From the NCBI GenBank assembly GCA_024404125.1, contig JAKSQL010000003.1, forward strand, positions 1-25,944: a stretch of 25,944 nt of DNA, in the 5' to 3' direction. Below the pieces are notes generated by a model. That model did no database searches and was not told where the DNA came from. It was given only the letters and a program-made list of their open reading frames with translations. The stretch comes from Clostridia bacterium. GTDB taxonomy: Bacteria > Bacillota > Clostridia > Oscillospirales > Acutalibacteraceae. This document shows positions 8,112-14,471 of this stretch, one piece after another (within the stretch, counting starts at the first letter, position 1; the number at the start of each line of letters is the position of its first letter). The translations under genes were made by a program, and so were the position numbers.

Positions 8112-8855
8112 ATGAAAGATATCTCGGTAATGTATTTGTTGGAAATAGCTTGGAAACGCTTGTGGGCACTTGTTTTGGCGGCAGTTGTATTTGCGGGCGC
8201 GGCATTCGTATATTGTAAATTTATCGCGACTCCAAAATACTCCGCAACCGCTTCGGTTATGGTAACAAACGGCGGTTTGGTAGACACTGAAATAAACCAA
8301 AGCACCACCTCTTCTTCCATTAAAACTTCCGACCTTTCCGCTTCGCTTTCGGTAGCCGATACTGTGGTTGATATTTTAAAAACCCCCGAACTTTATAAAA
8401 CTCTTTCAAGGAAAACGGGCAATAAGTTCTCGTATACGGCTTTAATGTCTATGGCTTCGGTTTCAAGAAGGAGTGACGAATCGCTCTTTGTAGACGTTAC
8501 TTTTTCTTCGTCCGATAGAGAAGAATCCATAAAACTTGTAAACACGTTTGTTAATATAGCACCTGAATACGTAAAGGAATATATACCGAATTCATATTCA
8601 AAGTGTACCGAAAACGCGGGCATTTCAAGTCAGACTGCACCGCGAACAACCTTTACAACCGTACTTTTCGGCGTTTTGGGCGCGCTTGCCGTTTATGTGG
8701 TATTCCTCTTAACAGAACTGCTTAACCGCACTATCAACAGCAGTGAGGAGTTTACCGAAAACTTTGGCATACCGCTGCTCGGTGTAGTGCCCGATTTTGA
8801 GGAAACCGGCGCAAACGAAAATTATGCAAAGGCGGGTAATTACGGTGGGTATTGA
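8112..8855 (+). CDS. Wzz/CapA-type polysaccharide co-polymerase, BY-kinase activator
   Basis: A 247-residue Wzz-family membrane protein. There is a short cytoplasmic N-terminus, one transmembrane helix (about residues 15-37), an extracytoplasmic loop starting with the family-typical PKYSATASVMV, and a second transmembrane helix (about 180-202). A cytoplasmic tail follows with the conserved FGIPLLGVVPD ending that contacts the BY-kinase. In Gram-positives this CapA/CpsC protein sets chain length and activates its partner kinase, encoded next. I chose the ATG at 8112, 9 bases after AAAGG; in-frame GTG and TTG codons lie just upstream but sit too close to that ribosome site. The stop overlaps the kinase start. 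Confidence 0.87.
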   Translation: MKDISVMYLLEIAWKRLWALVLAAVVFAGAAFVYCKFIATPKYSATASVMVTNGGLVDTEINQSTTSSSIKTSDLSASLSVADTVVDILKTPELYKTLSRKTGNKFSYTALMSMASVSRRSDESLFVDVTFSSSDREESIKLVNTFVNIAPEYVKEYIPNSYSKCTENAGISSQTAPRTTFTTVLFGVLGALAVYVVFLLTELLNRTINSSEEFTENFGIPLLGVVPDFEETGANENYAKAGNYGGY

Positions 8856-9699
8856 TAAAATAATCAAAAAAGATACCAAGGAATACGGTACTTCAAAGGC
8901 ATCGCAAACCGGTACGCAAAATCGCTCAAAAGTTCCATTTGCGGTAGCGGAGGCATATAAGTCGATAAGAACAAACATAATGTTCCTGCTTCCTCAAAAG
9001 AAAGGCAACGTTATAACCGTATCGGGTTCTGAAATAGGCGAAGGTAAATCAACTACCGCGATAAACGTGGTAATTGCATTTTCACAACTCGGTGATAAGG
9101 TTTTGCTTATCGATGCCGATATGCGCCGTTCGTCTATTCATAAGAAATTAAAACTTGATAACGATACGGGACTTTCAAACGTTTTAGCAGGATTTTGTGA
9201 GTTTAAAGATGCCGTAAAATCGGTAAGCCCCACGCTTGACGTTTTAACGGCAGGCCAGTTGGCACCCAATCCTTCTGAACTTTTAGGCAGTGAAAGATTT
9301 GAAAAACTAATAGAGCAAATACGAAAAAATTACAGTATGGTAATAATAGATACTCCGCCTATAAACGTGGTATCCGATGCGCTTGTTATCGCTCCTAAGA
9401 CGGACGGTATCATTTTGGTAGTAAGAGAAAAGTTTACCTTAAGCGATGCGCTTCAGCGTTCGATAGAAGCAATAAATTTTGCCAATGTAAAACTGCTCGG
9501 CGCTATTATGAACGGTGTTGCCCAAAAGAGTAAGGGCTATTCATACCGCAAATACCGCTATATGAATAAGTATTATAAATACGGCTCTAAATCGGGTTAC
9601 GGTTACGGCTACGGCGGCTACGGTTACGGTGGCTACGGGTATTCGTCACCCCGCCCCGCAGGTAATCCGAACGACATTAAGCAAGACGGCAATAAATAA
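8845..9699 (+). CDS. CpsD/CapB-type bacterial tyrosine kinase
   Basis: A 284-residue BY-kinase. It has an AVAEAYKSIRTNIMFL start of domain, Walker A SGSEIGEGKSTTAINV (about residues 53-68), Walker A' LLIDADMRR and Walker B MVIIDTPPI. The C-terminus is a tyrosine cluster (about residues 229-266) with 14 tyrosines, including repeated GYGYGG units, the expected autophosphorylation tail. It would phosphorylate itself and control exopolysaccharide polymerisation with the Wzz partner. Start: GTG 8845, about 8 bases after AAAGGCGGG and 11 bases inside wzz; an upstream in-frame start at 8797 lies deeper in wzz with no ribosome site. No glycosyltransferase genes accompany it in the window. Confidence 0.88.
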   Translation: MGIDKIIKKDTKEYGTSKASQTGTQNRSKVPFAVAEAYKSIRTNIMFLLPQKKGNVITVSGSEIGEGKSTTAINVVIAFSQLGDKVLLIDADMRRSSIHKKLKLDNDTGLSNVLAGFCEFKDAVKSVSPTLDVLTAGQLAPNPSELLGSERFEKLIEQIRKNYSMVIIDTPPINVVSDALVIAPKTDGIILVVREKFTLSDALQRSIEAINFANVKLLGAIMNGVAQKSKGYSYRKYRYMNKYYKYGSKSGYGYGYGGYGYGGYGYSSPRPAGNPNDIKQDGNK

Positions 9700-9701
9700 A
9701 A

Positions 9702-9733
9702 AAATGGGAAGATATACTTTTATCTTCCCATTT
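9702..9733 (+). terminator. Hairpin between the kinase and phosphatase genes
   Basis: A perfect 13-base inverted repeat: AAATGGGAAGATA (9702-9714) and TATCTTCCCATTT (9721-9733) with a 6-base loop, starting 3 bases after the kinase stop. Only a short T stretch ends the stem, so it may be a weak or partial terminator, reducing expression of the phosphatase relative to the kinase. No clear promoter was found after it. Confidence 0.55.
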
Positions 9734-9759
9734 AAAATATACTGTGTAAGGAGGGGTAA

Positions 9760-10491
9760 ATGTTGAAAATTCTTGATGTTCATACGCATATCCTGCCCGC
9801 TGTTGATGACGGCGCAAAAGATATAAACGAATCGCTTAAACTTTTGAAAATGTTAAAAAATCAGGGTGTTACCGATGTTGTACTTACTCCGCATTTTACC
9901 CCGAGCATAGAAAGTTTTGAAGAGCGCAGCGAAAAATGGTTAAGCGCATATAAGGAACTTTTGAAGCAAACAGACAAAAAAAGTTTGCCCTATATGCACA
10001 AAGGTTGCGAGGTCTTTTATTTTGAAGGTATGGGCAAGATAAAGGCGGTAAAGGAACTCTGCATCGAAAGCAGTAATTATCTGCTTTTGGAACTTGCATT
10101 GATGAATGTAAGCGATAAGGTAATATCCGATATAAGAGATTTAAACGAACAACTCGGAATTATCCCCATAATAGCGCATATAGAACGCTATTATAACCAA
10201 AAAGGGTTCAGAAAATTAAAGGCACTTGTCAAAGAGGGAGTATGTATAGCGCAGTTAAATGCCTCATCACTTTTTCTCCCCATATTCAAAAAAGCGGCAC
10301 TTAAACTGCTTAAAGAAGATTTGATATACGTTATCGCGTCAGACACACATTCACAAAACACACGTCCTCCCGAAATCGCAAAGGCATTTAAGTTTATTGA
10401 GGAAAAGTACGGCAGTGAGCGTGTGGAAAAGTATAAGCGCAATTCCGAAATAATATGTAACGAAATCTCGGGTAAAGAAAATGAAAAGTAA
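9760..10491 (+). CDS. CpsB/CapC-type PHP tyrosine-protein phosphatase
   Basis: A 243-residue PHP-domain protein. Metal-binding motifs run in the family order: DVHTHILPAVDDGAKD (residues 6-21), LTPHFTPS (about 43-50), the CEVFYFE segment (about 87-93), IIAHIERY (about 145-152) and ASDTHSQNTRPP (about 195-206). Such enzymes are Mn-dependent phosphatases that dephosphorylate the partner BY-kinase, encoded just upstream. AAGGAGGGG precedes the ATG. It overlaps the next gene by 11 bases. Confidence 0.9.
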   Translation: MLKILDVHTHILPAVDDGAKDINESLKLLKMLKNQGVTDVVLTPHFTPSIESFEERSEKWLSAYKELLKQTDKKSLPYMHKGCEVFYFEGMGKIKAVKELCIESSNYLLLELALMNVSDKVISDIRDLNEQLGIIPIIAHIERYYNQKGFRKLKALVKEGVCIAQLNASSLFLPIFKKAALKLLKEDLIYVIASDTHSQNTRPPEIAKAFKFIEEKYGSERVEKYKRNSEIICNEISGKENEK

Positions 10492-11299
10492 CAGTGTAAA
10501 CATTCACACAAAAGGTGAACTTAAATATATAACCTTCCCTAAATTTGATGCGTGCAACCTTGTAAACCACGCGTTTACCACTCGCCTTGGCGGTAAAAGC
10601 GAAGGATATTTTTCCTCTATGAATATGAGTTTCAACAGAGGCGACAGTACATCTGCCGTAAAAGAGAACTATTCAATAATCTGTTCTGCCATAGGCACCG
10701 ATACAAATAATCTCGTTTTTACAAAACAAACGCATACAAATAACGTAATAACGGTAACAGAAAAGCATCGCGGTACGGGCTTTACTAAACCCTCTTTTTG
10801 CGATGTGGACGGTCTTGTAACAAACTGTAAAAACGTAGCGCTTGTAACACAGTTTGCTGACTGCACACCGCTTTTGTTTTGCGATACTGAAAAGGGGGTT
10901 ATCGCGTCTTCACATTCGGGGTGGCGCGGCACAGTAAAGCAAATAGGCAAAGTTACGGTCGAAAAAATGGTAAACGAGTTTGGCTGTAACACAAACGATA
11001 CTATAGCGGCAATAGGCCCTTGTATATGTAAAGAACGTTATGAGGTGGATACTCCCGTTTACGAAAAGTATAAGGAACTTCCCATTGATATAAGTGACGT
11101 ATTTACCCGAATTGACGGTACTCATTTTCTTTTAGACCTGCGACTTGCAAACAAAAAGATATTGCTTTTAGCAGGCATAAAGGAAGAAAATATAGATATT
11201 GCGGATATTTGCCCCTGCTGTAATAAAGAGGAAATGTTTTCTCATAGAGCGCAGGGCACAAACAGAGGGAATCTCGCGGCAATAATAGAACTAAAATAA
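10481..11299 (+). CDS. pgeF: PgeF/YfiH (laccase-domain) family protein
   Basis: A 272-residue member of the Cu-oxidase_4/DUF152 family. Visible signatures are FTTRLGGKSEGYFSSMN, VFTKQTHTN, QFADCTPLLF with the catalytic-site DC, HSGWRGTVKQIG, IGPCICKERYEVD, and the C-terminal ADICPCCN...SHRAQGTNRGN. The motif His and Cys residues bind a metal. Members act as purine nucleoside phosphorylase/adenosine deaminase-type enzymes or peptidoglycan editing factors, depending on species; older annotation as laccase is misleading. In many Firmicutes the family gene (ylmD) is near cell-division genes; here it is coupled to the tyrosine phosphatase gene by an 11-base overlap. Confidence 0.9.
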   Translation: MKSNSVNIHTKGELKYITFPKFDACNLVNHAFTTRLGGKSEGYFSSMNMSFNRGDSTSAVKENYSIICSAIGTDTNNLVFTKQTHTNNVITVTEKHRGTGFTKPSFCDVDGLVTNCKNVALVTQFADCTPLLFCDTEKGVIASSHSGWRGTVKQIGKVTVEKMVNEFGCNTNDTIAAIGPCICKERYEVDTPVYEKYKELPIDISDVFTRIDGTHFLLDLRLANKKILLLAGIKEENIDIADICPCCNKEEMFSHRAQGTNRGNLAAIIELK

Positions 11300-11334
11300 A
11301 AGACCGATTGGGTTAGATACCTAATCGGTCTTTT
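11298..11334. terminator. Bidirectional terminator between pgeF and rex
   Basis: AAAAGACCGATT (11298-11309) and AATCGGTCTTTT (11323-11334) form a 12-base perfect stem with A-runs and T-runs on the two sides, so it can stop transcription from both converging genes. The rex stop codon lies at the edge of the stem, so the last Rex codons are part of the terminator. Confidence 0.85.
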
Positions 11335-11962
11335 CATCATTTGTAAGTTTGTAAGAAAGTGTCATCAAACTGTCCGAAAAATGCATATTCTCAACTATTA
11401 TATCGGGATATTCCGATGCAAAATCGTAGTGACTGAAATTCCAAAATGCCTTGATTCCGCATTTAACCAAATTCTTTGCTACTGCGTTTGCCTCGCTTTT
11501 AGGCACACAAAATATGGCAACTTTAGGCAGGTTTTCTCTGCAAAACTCATCAACCGAAGAAACGTTTCTTATCGGCAGATTTCTTACCATCTGACCTATA
11601 AGCGACTCTTTGCGGTCAAAAATGCCTATAAGTTTAAAACCGAGACTGTCAAAATTCATATGCAGTGCAACCGCTCTGCCTAAATTACCCGCACCTATGA
11701 GTATTGCGGGAACGGCATTGTCAAGCCCTAAAATTTTGCCTATTTCATTTTTTAAAAGTTCGGTGTTATAACCGTAACCCTGCTGACCGAAACCGCCGAA
11801 ACAGTTAAGGTCTTGCCGTATCTGACTTGCCGTAACCCCCATTTTTTTGGCGAGTTCCGCCGAGGAAATTCTTGAAATTCCCGCCGACTTAAGTTCGCTT
11901 AAAAATCGGTAATACCTCGGTAGCCGTCTTATAACGGAGTTTGATATTCCGCTTATATTCAT
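11321..11962 (-). CDS. rex: Redox-sensing repressor Rex
   Basis: A 213-residue Rex. The N-terminal winged helix has ISNSVIRRLPRYYRFLSEL and the MGVTASQIRQDLNCFG recognition helix. It is followed by the FGQQGYGYN motif and a Rossmann fold with ILIGAGNLGRAVA (about residues 87-99), and ends with the domain-swapping helix. Rex binds operators when NAD+ is high and releases them when NADH rises, controlling fermentation genes. I chose the ATG whose A is at 11962, with GAGGG 6 bases upstream; the TTG six bases earlier abuts that ribosome site. It diverges from perR. I found no canonical Rex operator (TTGTGA/TCACAA type) at its promoter. Confidence 0.95.
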   Translation of the reverse strand: MNISGISNSVIRRLPRYYRFLSELKSAGISRISSAELAKKMGVTASQIRQDLNCFGGFGQQGYGYNTELLKNEIGKILGLDNAVPAILIGAGNLGRAVALHMNFDSLGFKLIGIFDRKESLIGQMVRNLPIRNVSSVDEFCRENLPKVAIFCVPKSEANAVAKNLVKCGIKAFWNFSHYDFASEYPDIIVENMHFSDSLMTLSYKLTNDEKTD

Positions 11963-11996
11963 ATACAACCCTCGTCCTAAAATTCATTATAAATAT

Positions 11997-12023
11997 ATTA
12001 TAGTACACAGTGCAAAATGTCAA
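11997..12023 (-). promoter_or_regulatory. Promoter of rex
   Basis: On the - strand: TTGACA (complement of 12018-12023), a 15-base spacer, and TATAAT (complement of 11997-12002). Both hexamers are perfect, but the spacer is two bases short of optimal, which may make this promoter dependent on other factors. The -35 box lies in the inverted repeat shared with the perR promoter. Confidence 0.6.
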
Positions 12024-12036
12024 GAATGTCTTGACA
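12018..12036. promoter_or_regulatory. Perfect inverted repeat containing both divergent -35 boxes
   Basis: TGTCAAGA-ATG-TCTTGACA is an 8-3-8 perfect inverted repeat. Its left arm contains the rex -35 box read on the - strand, and its right arm contains the perR -35 box read on the + strand. A dimeric regulator or RNA polymerase occupying one side would affect both genes. Which protein binds, if any, is unknown. Confidence 0.65.
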
Positions 12037-12058
12037 AGTATGGGAAAATGTGTATAAT
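12031..12058 (+). promoter_or_regulatory. Promoter of perR-rubrerythrin
   Basis: TTGACA (12031-12036), a 16-base spacer and TATAAT (12053-12058), with both hexamers perfect. The expected start point is near 12065, within the PerR-like palindrome. Confidence 0.8.
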
Positions 12059-12064
12059 AAAAAT

Positions 12065-12077
12065 AGTAATCATTACT
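12065..12077 (+). promoter_or_regulatory. PerR/Fur-type operator at the perR start point
   Basis: AGTAAT-C-ATTACT is a perfect 6-1-6 palindrome. Its core TAATNATTA equals the centre of the Bacillus PerR box TTATAATNATTATAA. It lies 6 bases after the -10 box and before the ribosome site, so a bound repressor would block transcription of perR and the following rubrerythrin gene. The palindrome is seen; binding by PerR is inferred. Confidence 0.7.
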
Positions 12078-12093
12078 GTTTTGGCGGTGAAAT

Positions 12094-12468
12094 ATGAAAA
12101 ACTATTCAAAGCAGCGTGAGGCGATACTCTCTTATGTCAGAAGTGTAAGAACGCATCCTACCGCGAAAGATGTGTACGGCGCGGTAAAAGAGCAGTTGCC
12201 CAATATCAGTCTTGGTACGGTCTACCGAAATCTTGCGGAACTTGCAGAAAGCGGCGAGATAATTTCCGTAAACGTGGGTGACGGTTTTGAACACTATGAC
12301 TGTGAGCGGTCGTATCATATTCACCTGCACTGTAATAAGTGCGGCGAGATTATTGATATAGATGCAAGCGAAAGCGGTTTGTTCTCACTTGCCGAAAAGA
12401 GTGGGTTTAAATCCGAAAACGCGGTAACGGTTATAAATGGTTTGTGTAAAAATTGCGCAAAGCAATAG
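12094..12468 (+). CDS. perR: PerR-type peroxide-sensing repressor (Fur family)
   Basis: A 124-residue Fur-family regulator. With a constant offset of 16 residues, every B. subtilis PerR site residue has a counterpart: H21, D69, H75, H77 and D88 for the regulatory Fe/Mn site, and C80, C83, C118 and C121 for structural zinc. The Asp at position 69 (rather than Glu) favours PerR over Fur. The winged helix includes ISLGTVYRNL. Peroxide oxidises the histidine ligands and releases the protein from DNA. The downstream reverse rubrerythrin and the palindrome at the start point fit a peroxide-response operon with autoregulation. The ribosome site (GGCGGTGA) is moderate. Confidence 0.9.
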   Translation: MKNYSKQREAILSYVRSVRTHPTAKDVYGAVKEQLPNISLGTVYRNLAELAESGEIISVNVGDGFEHYDCERSYHIHLHCNKCGEIIDIDASESGLFSLAEKSGFKSENAVTVINGLCKNCAKQ

Positions 12469-12493
12469 ATTATATTTTACGGAGGAATAAAAA

Positions 12494-13036
12494 ATGAAAA
12501 AGTATGTATGTCTTGTATGCGGTTACGTTTATGAGGGTGAAGAAGCACCGGCAGAGTGCCCGATTTGTCACGCACCGGCAAGCAAATTTAAGGAGCAGGC
12601 AGGCGAAAAGACCTGGGCTGCTGAACACGTTATAGGTGTTGCAAAGGGCGTTGACCAAAGAATAATAGACGGTTTAAGAGAAAACTTTAACGGTGAGTGC
12701 TGTGAGGTAGGTATGTATCTTGCAATGTCCCGCGCGGCACATAGAGAGGGTTATCCCGAAATCGGTCTTTATTGGGAAAAGGCGGCTTTGGAAGAGGCAG
12801 AACACGCGGCAAAATTTGCCGAGATGTTAGGCGAGGTAGTAAGCGACAGCACCAAAGAGAATTTAAAAGTACGCGTAGAGGCAGAAAACGGCGCCACTAT
12901 GGGCAAGACCGAACTTGCAAAACTTGCAAAGGAATTGGGACTTGACGCCATTCACGATACCGTTCACGAAATGGCCCGTGACGAAGCCCGCCACGGTAAA
13001 GCGTTTGAGGGTTTACTTAACAGATATTTTAAGTAA
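12494..13036 (+). CDS. Reverse rubrerythrin (N-terminal rubredoxin domain)
   Basis: A 180-residue protein with a rubredoxin domain first (C6-x2-C9 and C22-x2-C25, residues 1-35), then a ferritin-like diiron domain (about 50-180). The latter has Glu/His ligand motifs in GECCEVGMYLAMSRAAHREG, EEAEHAAKFAEM and DEARHGKAFEGL. The domain order is reversed relative to classical rubrerythrin, as in the clostridial revRbr proteins that reduce H2O2 and O2 with electrons from NADH via a reductase. An ACGGAGGA ribosome site precedes the ATG. It follows perR by 25 bases with no separate promoter seen, so it should share the PerR-controlled transcript. Confidence 0.93.
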   Translation: MKKYVCLVCGYVYEGEEAPAECPICHAPASKFKEQAGEKTWAAEHVIGVAKGVDQRIIDGLRENFNGECCEVGMYLAMSRAAHREGYPEIGLYWEKAALEEAEHAAKFAEMLGEVVSDSTKENLKVRVEAENGATMGKTELAKLAKELGLDAIHDTVHEMARDEARHGKAFEGLLNRYFK

Positions 13037-13076
13037 TAATTCAAGAACAAAAATTTATTAACAGCACAGTCTAACG

Positions 13077-13241
13077 GCCCCCTTGCCTAAAGGGGGCTGT
13101 CTTTTTGCATTTGCAAAAAGACTGGGGGATTTCACTCCACCTTTTGCTGCGACATAATTGGTCAATTTGTTCACAGTAAACCGAAAGAGTATCCCTCCGT
13201 CACGAGCAAAGCTCGTGCCACCTCCCTTTAGGCAAGGGAGG
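13077..13241. repeat. Nested palindromic intergenic element, about 165 bp
   Basis: A 15-base sequence, CCCTTGCCTAAAGGG (13080-13094), recurs as its exact inverse at 13224-13238, and each end folds on itself (GCCCCCTT/AAGGGGGC at 13077-13097; CCTCCCTT/AAGGGAGG at 13221-13241). Each arm holds an inner hairpin of different sequence: CTTTTTGCA/TGCAAAAAG (13101-13120) and CACGAGC/GCTCGTG (13201-13217). Each is followed inward by a related block, gactgggggat (13120-13130) and the inverse of atccctccgtc (13191-13201). The middle, 13131-13190, is unpaired. The left hairpin with its following T-run may also terminate the rubrerythrin transcript. A 67-codon - strand frame across it is an accident of the repeat. 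Confidence 0.85.
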
Positions 13242-13247
13242 CGTTGG

Positions 13248-13571
13248 TTACTGCTCTTCATTTAATTTTTGCTTAACTATATCGTCAATATATTCACATA
13301 CTTCGCGAAAGTTATTATTGACATAATTATTCGGTATTCTTAAAACCGTTAAATTTCTTTCTTCGATTTTTTCCGTTCTTATTTTATCTTTGATAATACC
13401 GTCATCGCTATAATGCTGACTTCCGTCAAGTTCAATAACTGTTCTTGCAGTATGACAATAAAAATCTGCGATATAATTATCAATGACCTTTTGTCTTAAA
13501 AATCTTATCGGATAATTACGCAAAAAGTCATACCATAAATGCCGCTCTTCTTTTGTCATATTCTTTCGCAA
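13248..13571 (-). CDS. DUF559 (Vsr-like, PD-(D/E)XK fold) endonuclease-domain protein, possibly damaged at its 5' end
   Basis: A 107-residue protein of the DUF559/MTES_1575 family, related to very-short-patch-repair endonucleases. It has MTKEERHLWYDFLRNYPIRFLRQ, then NYIADFY and VIELDGSQHY carrying the candidate catalytic Asp and E-x-D, and VLRIPNNYV. The TTG at 13571 or the ATG at 13559 could start it. However, homology-like sequence extends further upstream (HNKDRTANAREL) to an ATG at 13616 preceded by a GGTGGTGG ribosome-like site, and codon 4 of that longer frame is TAA (13605-13607). So the original gene may have lost its start. It ends 6 bases from the palindromic element. Target and function are unknown. 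Confidence 0.7.
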   Translation of the reverse strand: MRKNMTKEERHLWYDFLRNYPIRFLRQKVIDNYIADFYCHTARTVIELDGSQHYSDDGIIKDKIRTEKIEERNLTVLRIPNNYVNNNFREVCEYIDDIVKQKLNEEQ

Positions 13572-13727
13572 TTCTCTCGCATTTGCCGTACGGTCTTTGT
13601 TGTGTTATCGTTCCATACCACCACCGCAATTATTATATCGAAAAGCGCCGTTACCGACAACTTAAAATATAATTATTGCAAAACGGAAAATATAAGCTGC
13701 CATCTGCTTTCATATTCTTAAAGTAAT

Positions 13728-13747
13728 CCTCATAAACTTATATGAGG
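13728..13747 (+). promoter_or_regulatory. Hairpin that hides part of the bofA ribosome site
   Basis: CCTCATA (13728-13734) pairs with TATGAGG (13741-13747) across a 6-base loop. The right arm contains the GAGG of the AGGTGA ribosome site of the next gene, so folding would reduce its translation. Whether it acts as a switch is unknown. Confidence 0.45.
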
Positions 13748-13755
13748 TGATAAAA

Positions 13756-14034
13756 GTGTTGTCCGTATTAAAATGGCTTGCGATTATAATTTTGGCGCTC
13801 GGTGCGTTTTGTGTTTTATGGTTTTGTTTTAAAAGCCGAAAACCCATAAGGTATCTTTTAATAAACTTTGCCGTAGCCGCCGCGGCGTTTATGGTTATCA
13901 ACCTTACTGAAAAATATACGGGGATAAGAATACCCGTAAATTATTTTACAGTAACGGCAAGTGCGGTATTCGGTGTACCTGCGGTGATAGCACTGCTCGT
14001 GTTAAGACTGATTTTCGTCTTTTATTTTCTTTGA
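13756..14034 (+). CDS. bofA: BofA-family protein (pro-sigma-K processing inhibitor type)
   Basis: A 92-residue, very hydrophobic protein with helices at about residues 4-24, 32-50 and 68-92. The C-terminal stretch with IPVNYFTVTASAVFGVPAV is the BofA signature. In Bacillus, BofA (87 aa) sits in the outer forespore membrane and restrains the SpoIVFB protease until pro-sigma-K should be cleaved. Its presence suggests a sporulation-capable ancestry, though BofA homologues occur alone in some Clostridia. Start: GTG 13756, 5 bases after AGGTGA; TTG 13759 is an equally spaced alternative. Its stop codon lies inside the next promoter's -35 box. Confidence 0.75.
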   Translation: MLSVLKWLAIIILALGAFCVLWFCFKSRKPIRYLLINFAVAAAAFMVINLTEKYTGIRIPVNYFTVTASAVFGVPAVIALLVLRLIFVFYFL

Positions 14035-14059
14035 CAATACAACTTAAAAGTGGTATAAT
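14031..14059 (+). promoter_or_regulatory. Consensus sigma-A promoter for the small membrane protein
   Basis: TTGACA (14031-14036), exactly 17 bases, TATAAT (14054-14059) preceded by TGG, giving an extended -10. It is the best promoter in the window by consensus. The -35 box overlaps the bofA stop codon. Confidence 0.8.
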
Positions 14060-14088
14060 GCTTGCATTATTTAAGGGAGGTAAAGGGT

Positions 14089-14406
14089 ATGAATTTTGCG
14101 TTTATAATTTCGTTGCTTTTCGGTATCGGACAAGTAGTTCTTTTATCCCTTATAACCTCTTTTACGGCGGCAAAAAGAAGAAAGGAACTTTTTCTTGTTT
14201 TAGTTATAAAGTTTTTAACATACGGTCTTGCGGCACTGTTGCTTGTTTTTCTTTATTTTGAGTATCTTGTTGACTGCATTTGCGGGTTTGCCGTAGGTAT
14301 GCCTGTTACCGCAGTGCTAATATTCGTTTACAGAGCATTCTTTAAGGGAAAAATTAAACCGTTTTTTAAATACTTAAGAGAAAAATACGGACTGAAAAAT
14401 TTATAA
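14089..14406 (+). CDS. Small membrane protein of unknown function
   Basis: A 105-residue protein with three or four hydrophobic stretches (about residues 3-24, 34-58 and 62-84) and a basic C-terminal tail (KGKIKPFFKYLREKYGLK). I do not recognise the family. The layout loosely recalls small inner-membrane subunits such as AtpI, but no diagnostic motif is present. The ATG follows GGGAGG at 8 bases. It is a single-gene unit: a consensus promoter lies upstream and a strong terminator downstream, between bofA and pyrH. Confidence 0.7.
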   Translation: MNFAFIISLLFGIGQVVLLSLITSFTAAKRRKELFLVLVIKFLTYGLAALLLVFLYFEYLVDCICGFAVGMPVTAVLIFVYRAFFKGKIKPFFKYLREKYGLKNL

Positions 14407-14432
14407 TAACTCTTTTTTTATGAAGAAACATT

Positions 14433-14470
14433 CGGGCGGTAAGTCTTTTTGATTTACCGCTCGTTTTTTA
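14433..14470 (+). terminator. Rho-independent terminator after the small membrane protein
   Basis: CGGGCGGTAA (14433-14442) pairs with TTACCGCTCG (14454-14463), with one G-T pair and an 11-base loop, followed directly by a run of six T (14464-14469). A textbook terminator. Confidence 0.85.
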
Positions 14471-14471
14471 A

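Noticed and set aside
11963..12064. A Rex operator for autoregulation
   Set aside because: No TTGTGA-N-TCACAA or TTGTTAA-type palindrome is present; the perfect repeat there is built from -35 boxes instead.
13058..13261. 67-codon - strand frame across the palindromic element
   Set aside because: Its residues simply translate the repeat arms and hairpins; no family-like motif and no ribosome site.
13690..13716. A sigma-E-like promoter upstream of bofA (ATA, 16 bases, CATATTCT)
   Set aside because: Only a partial match in AT-rich sequence; not enough to call.
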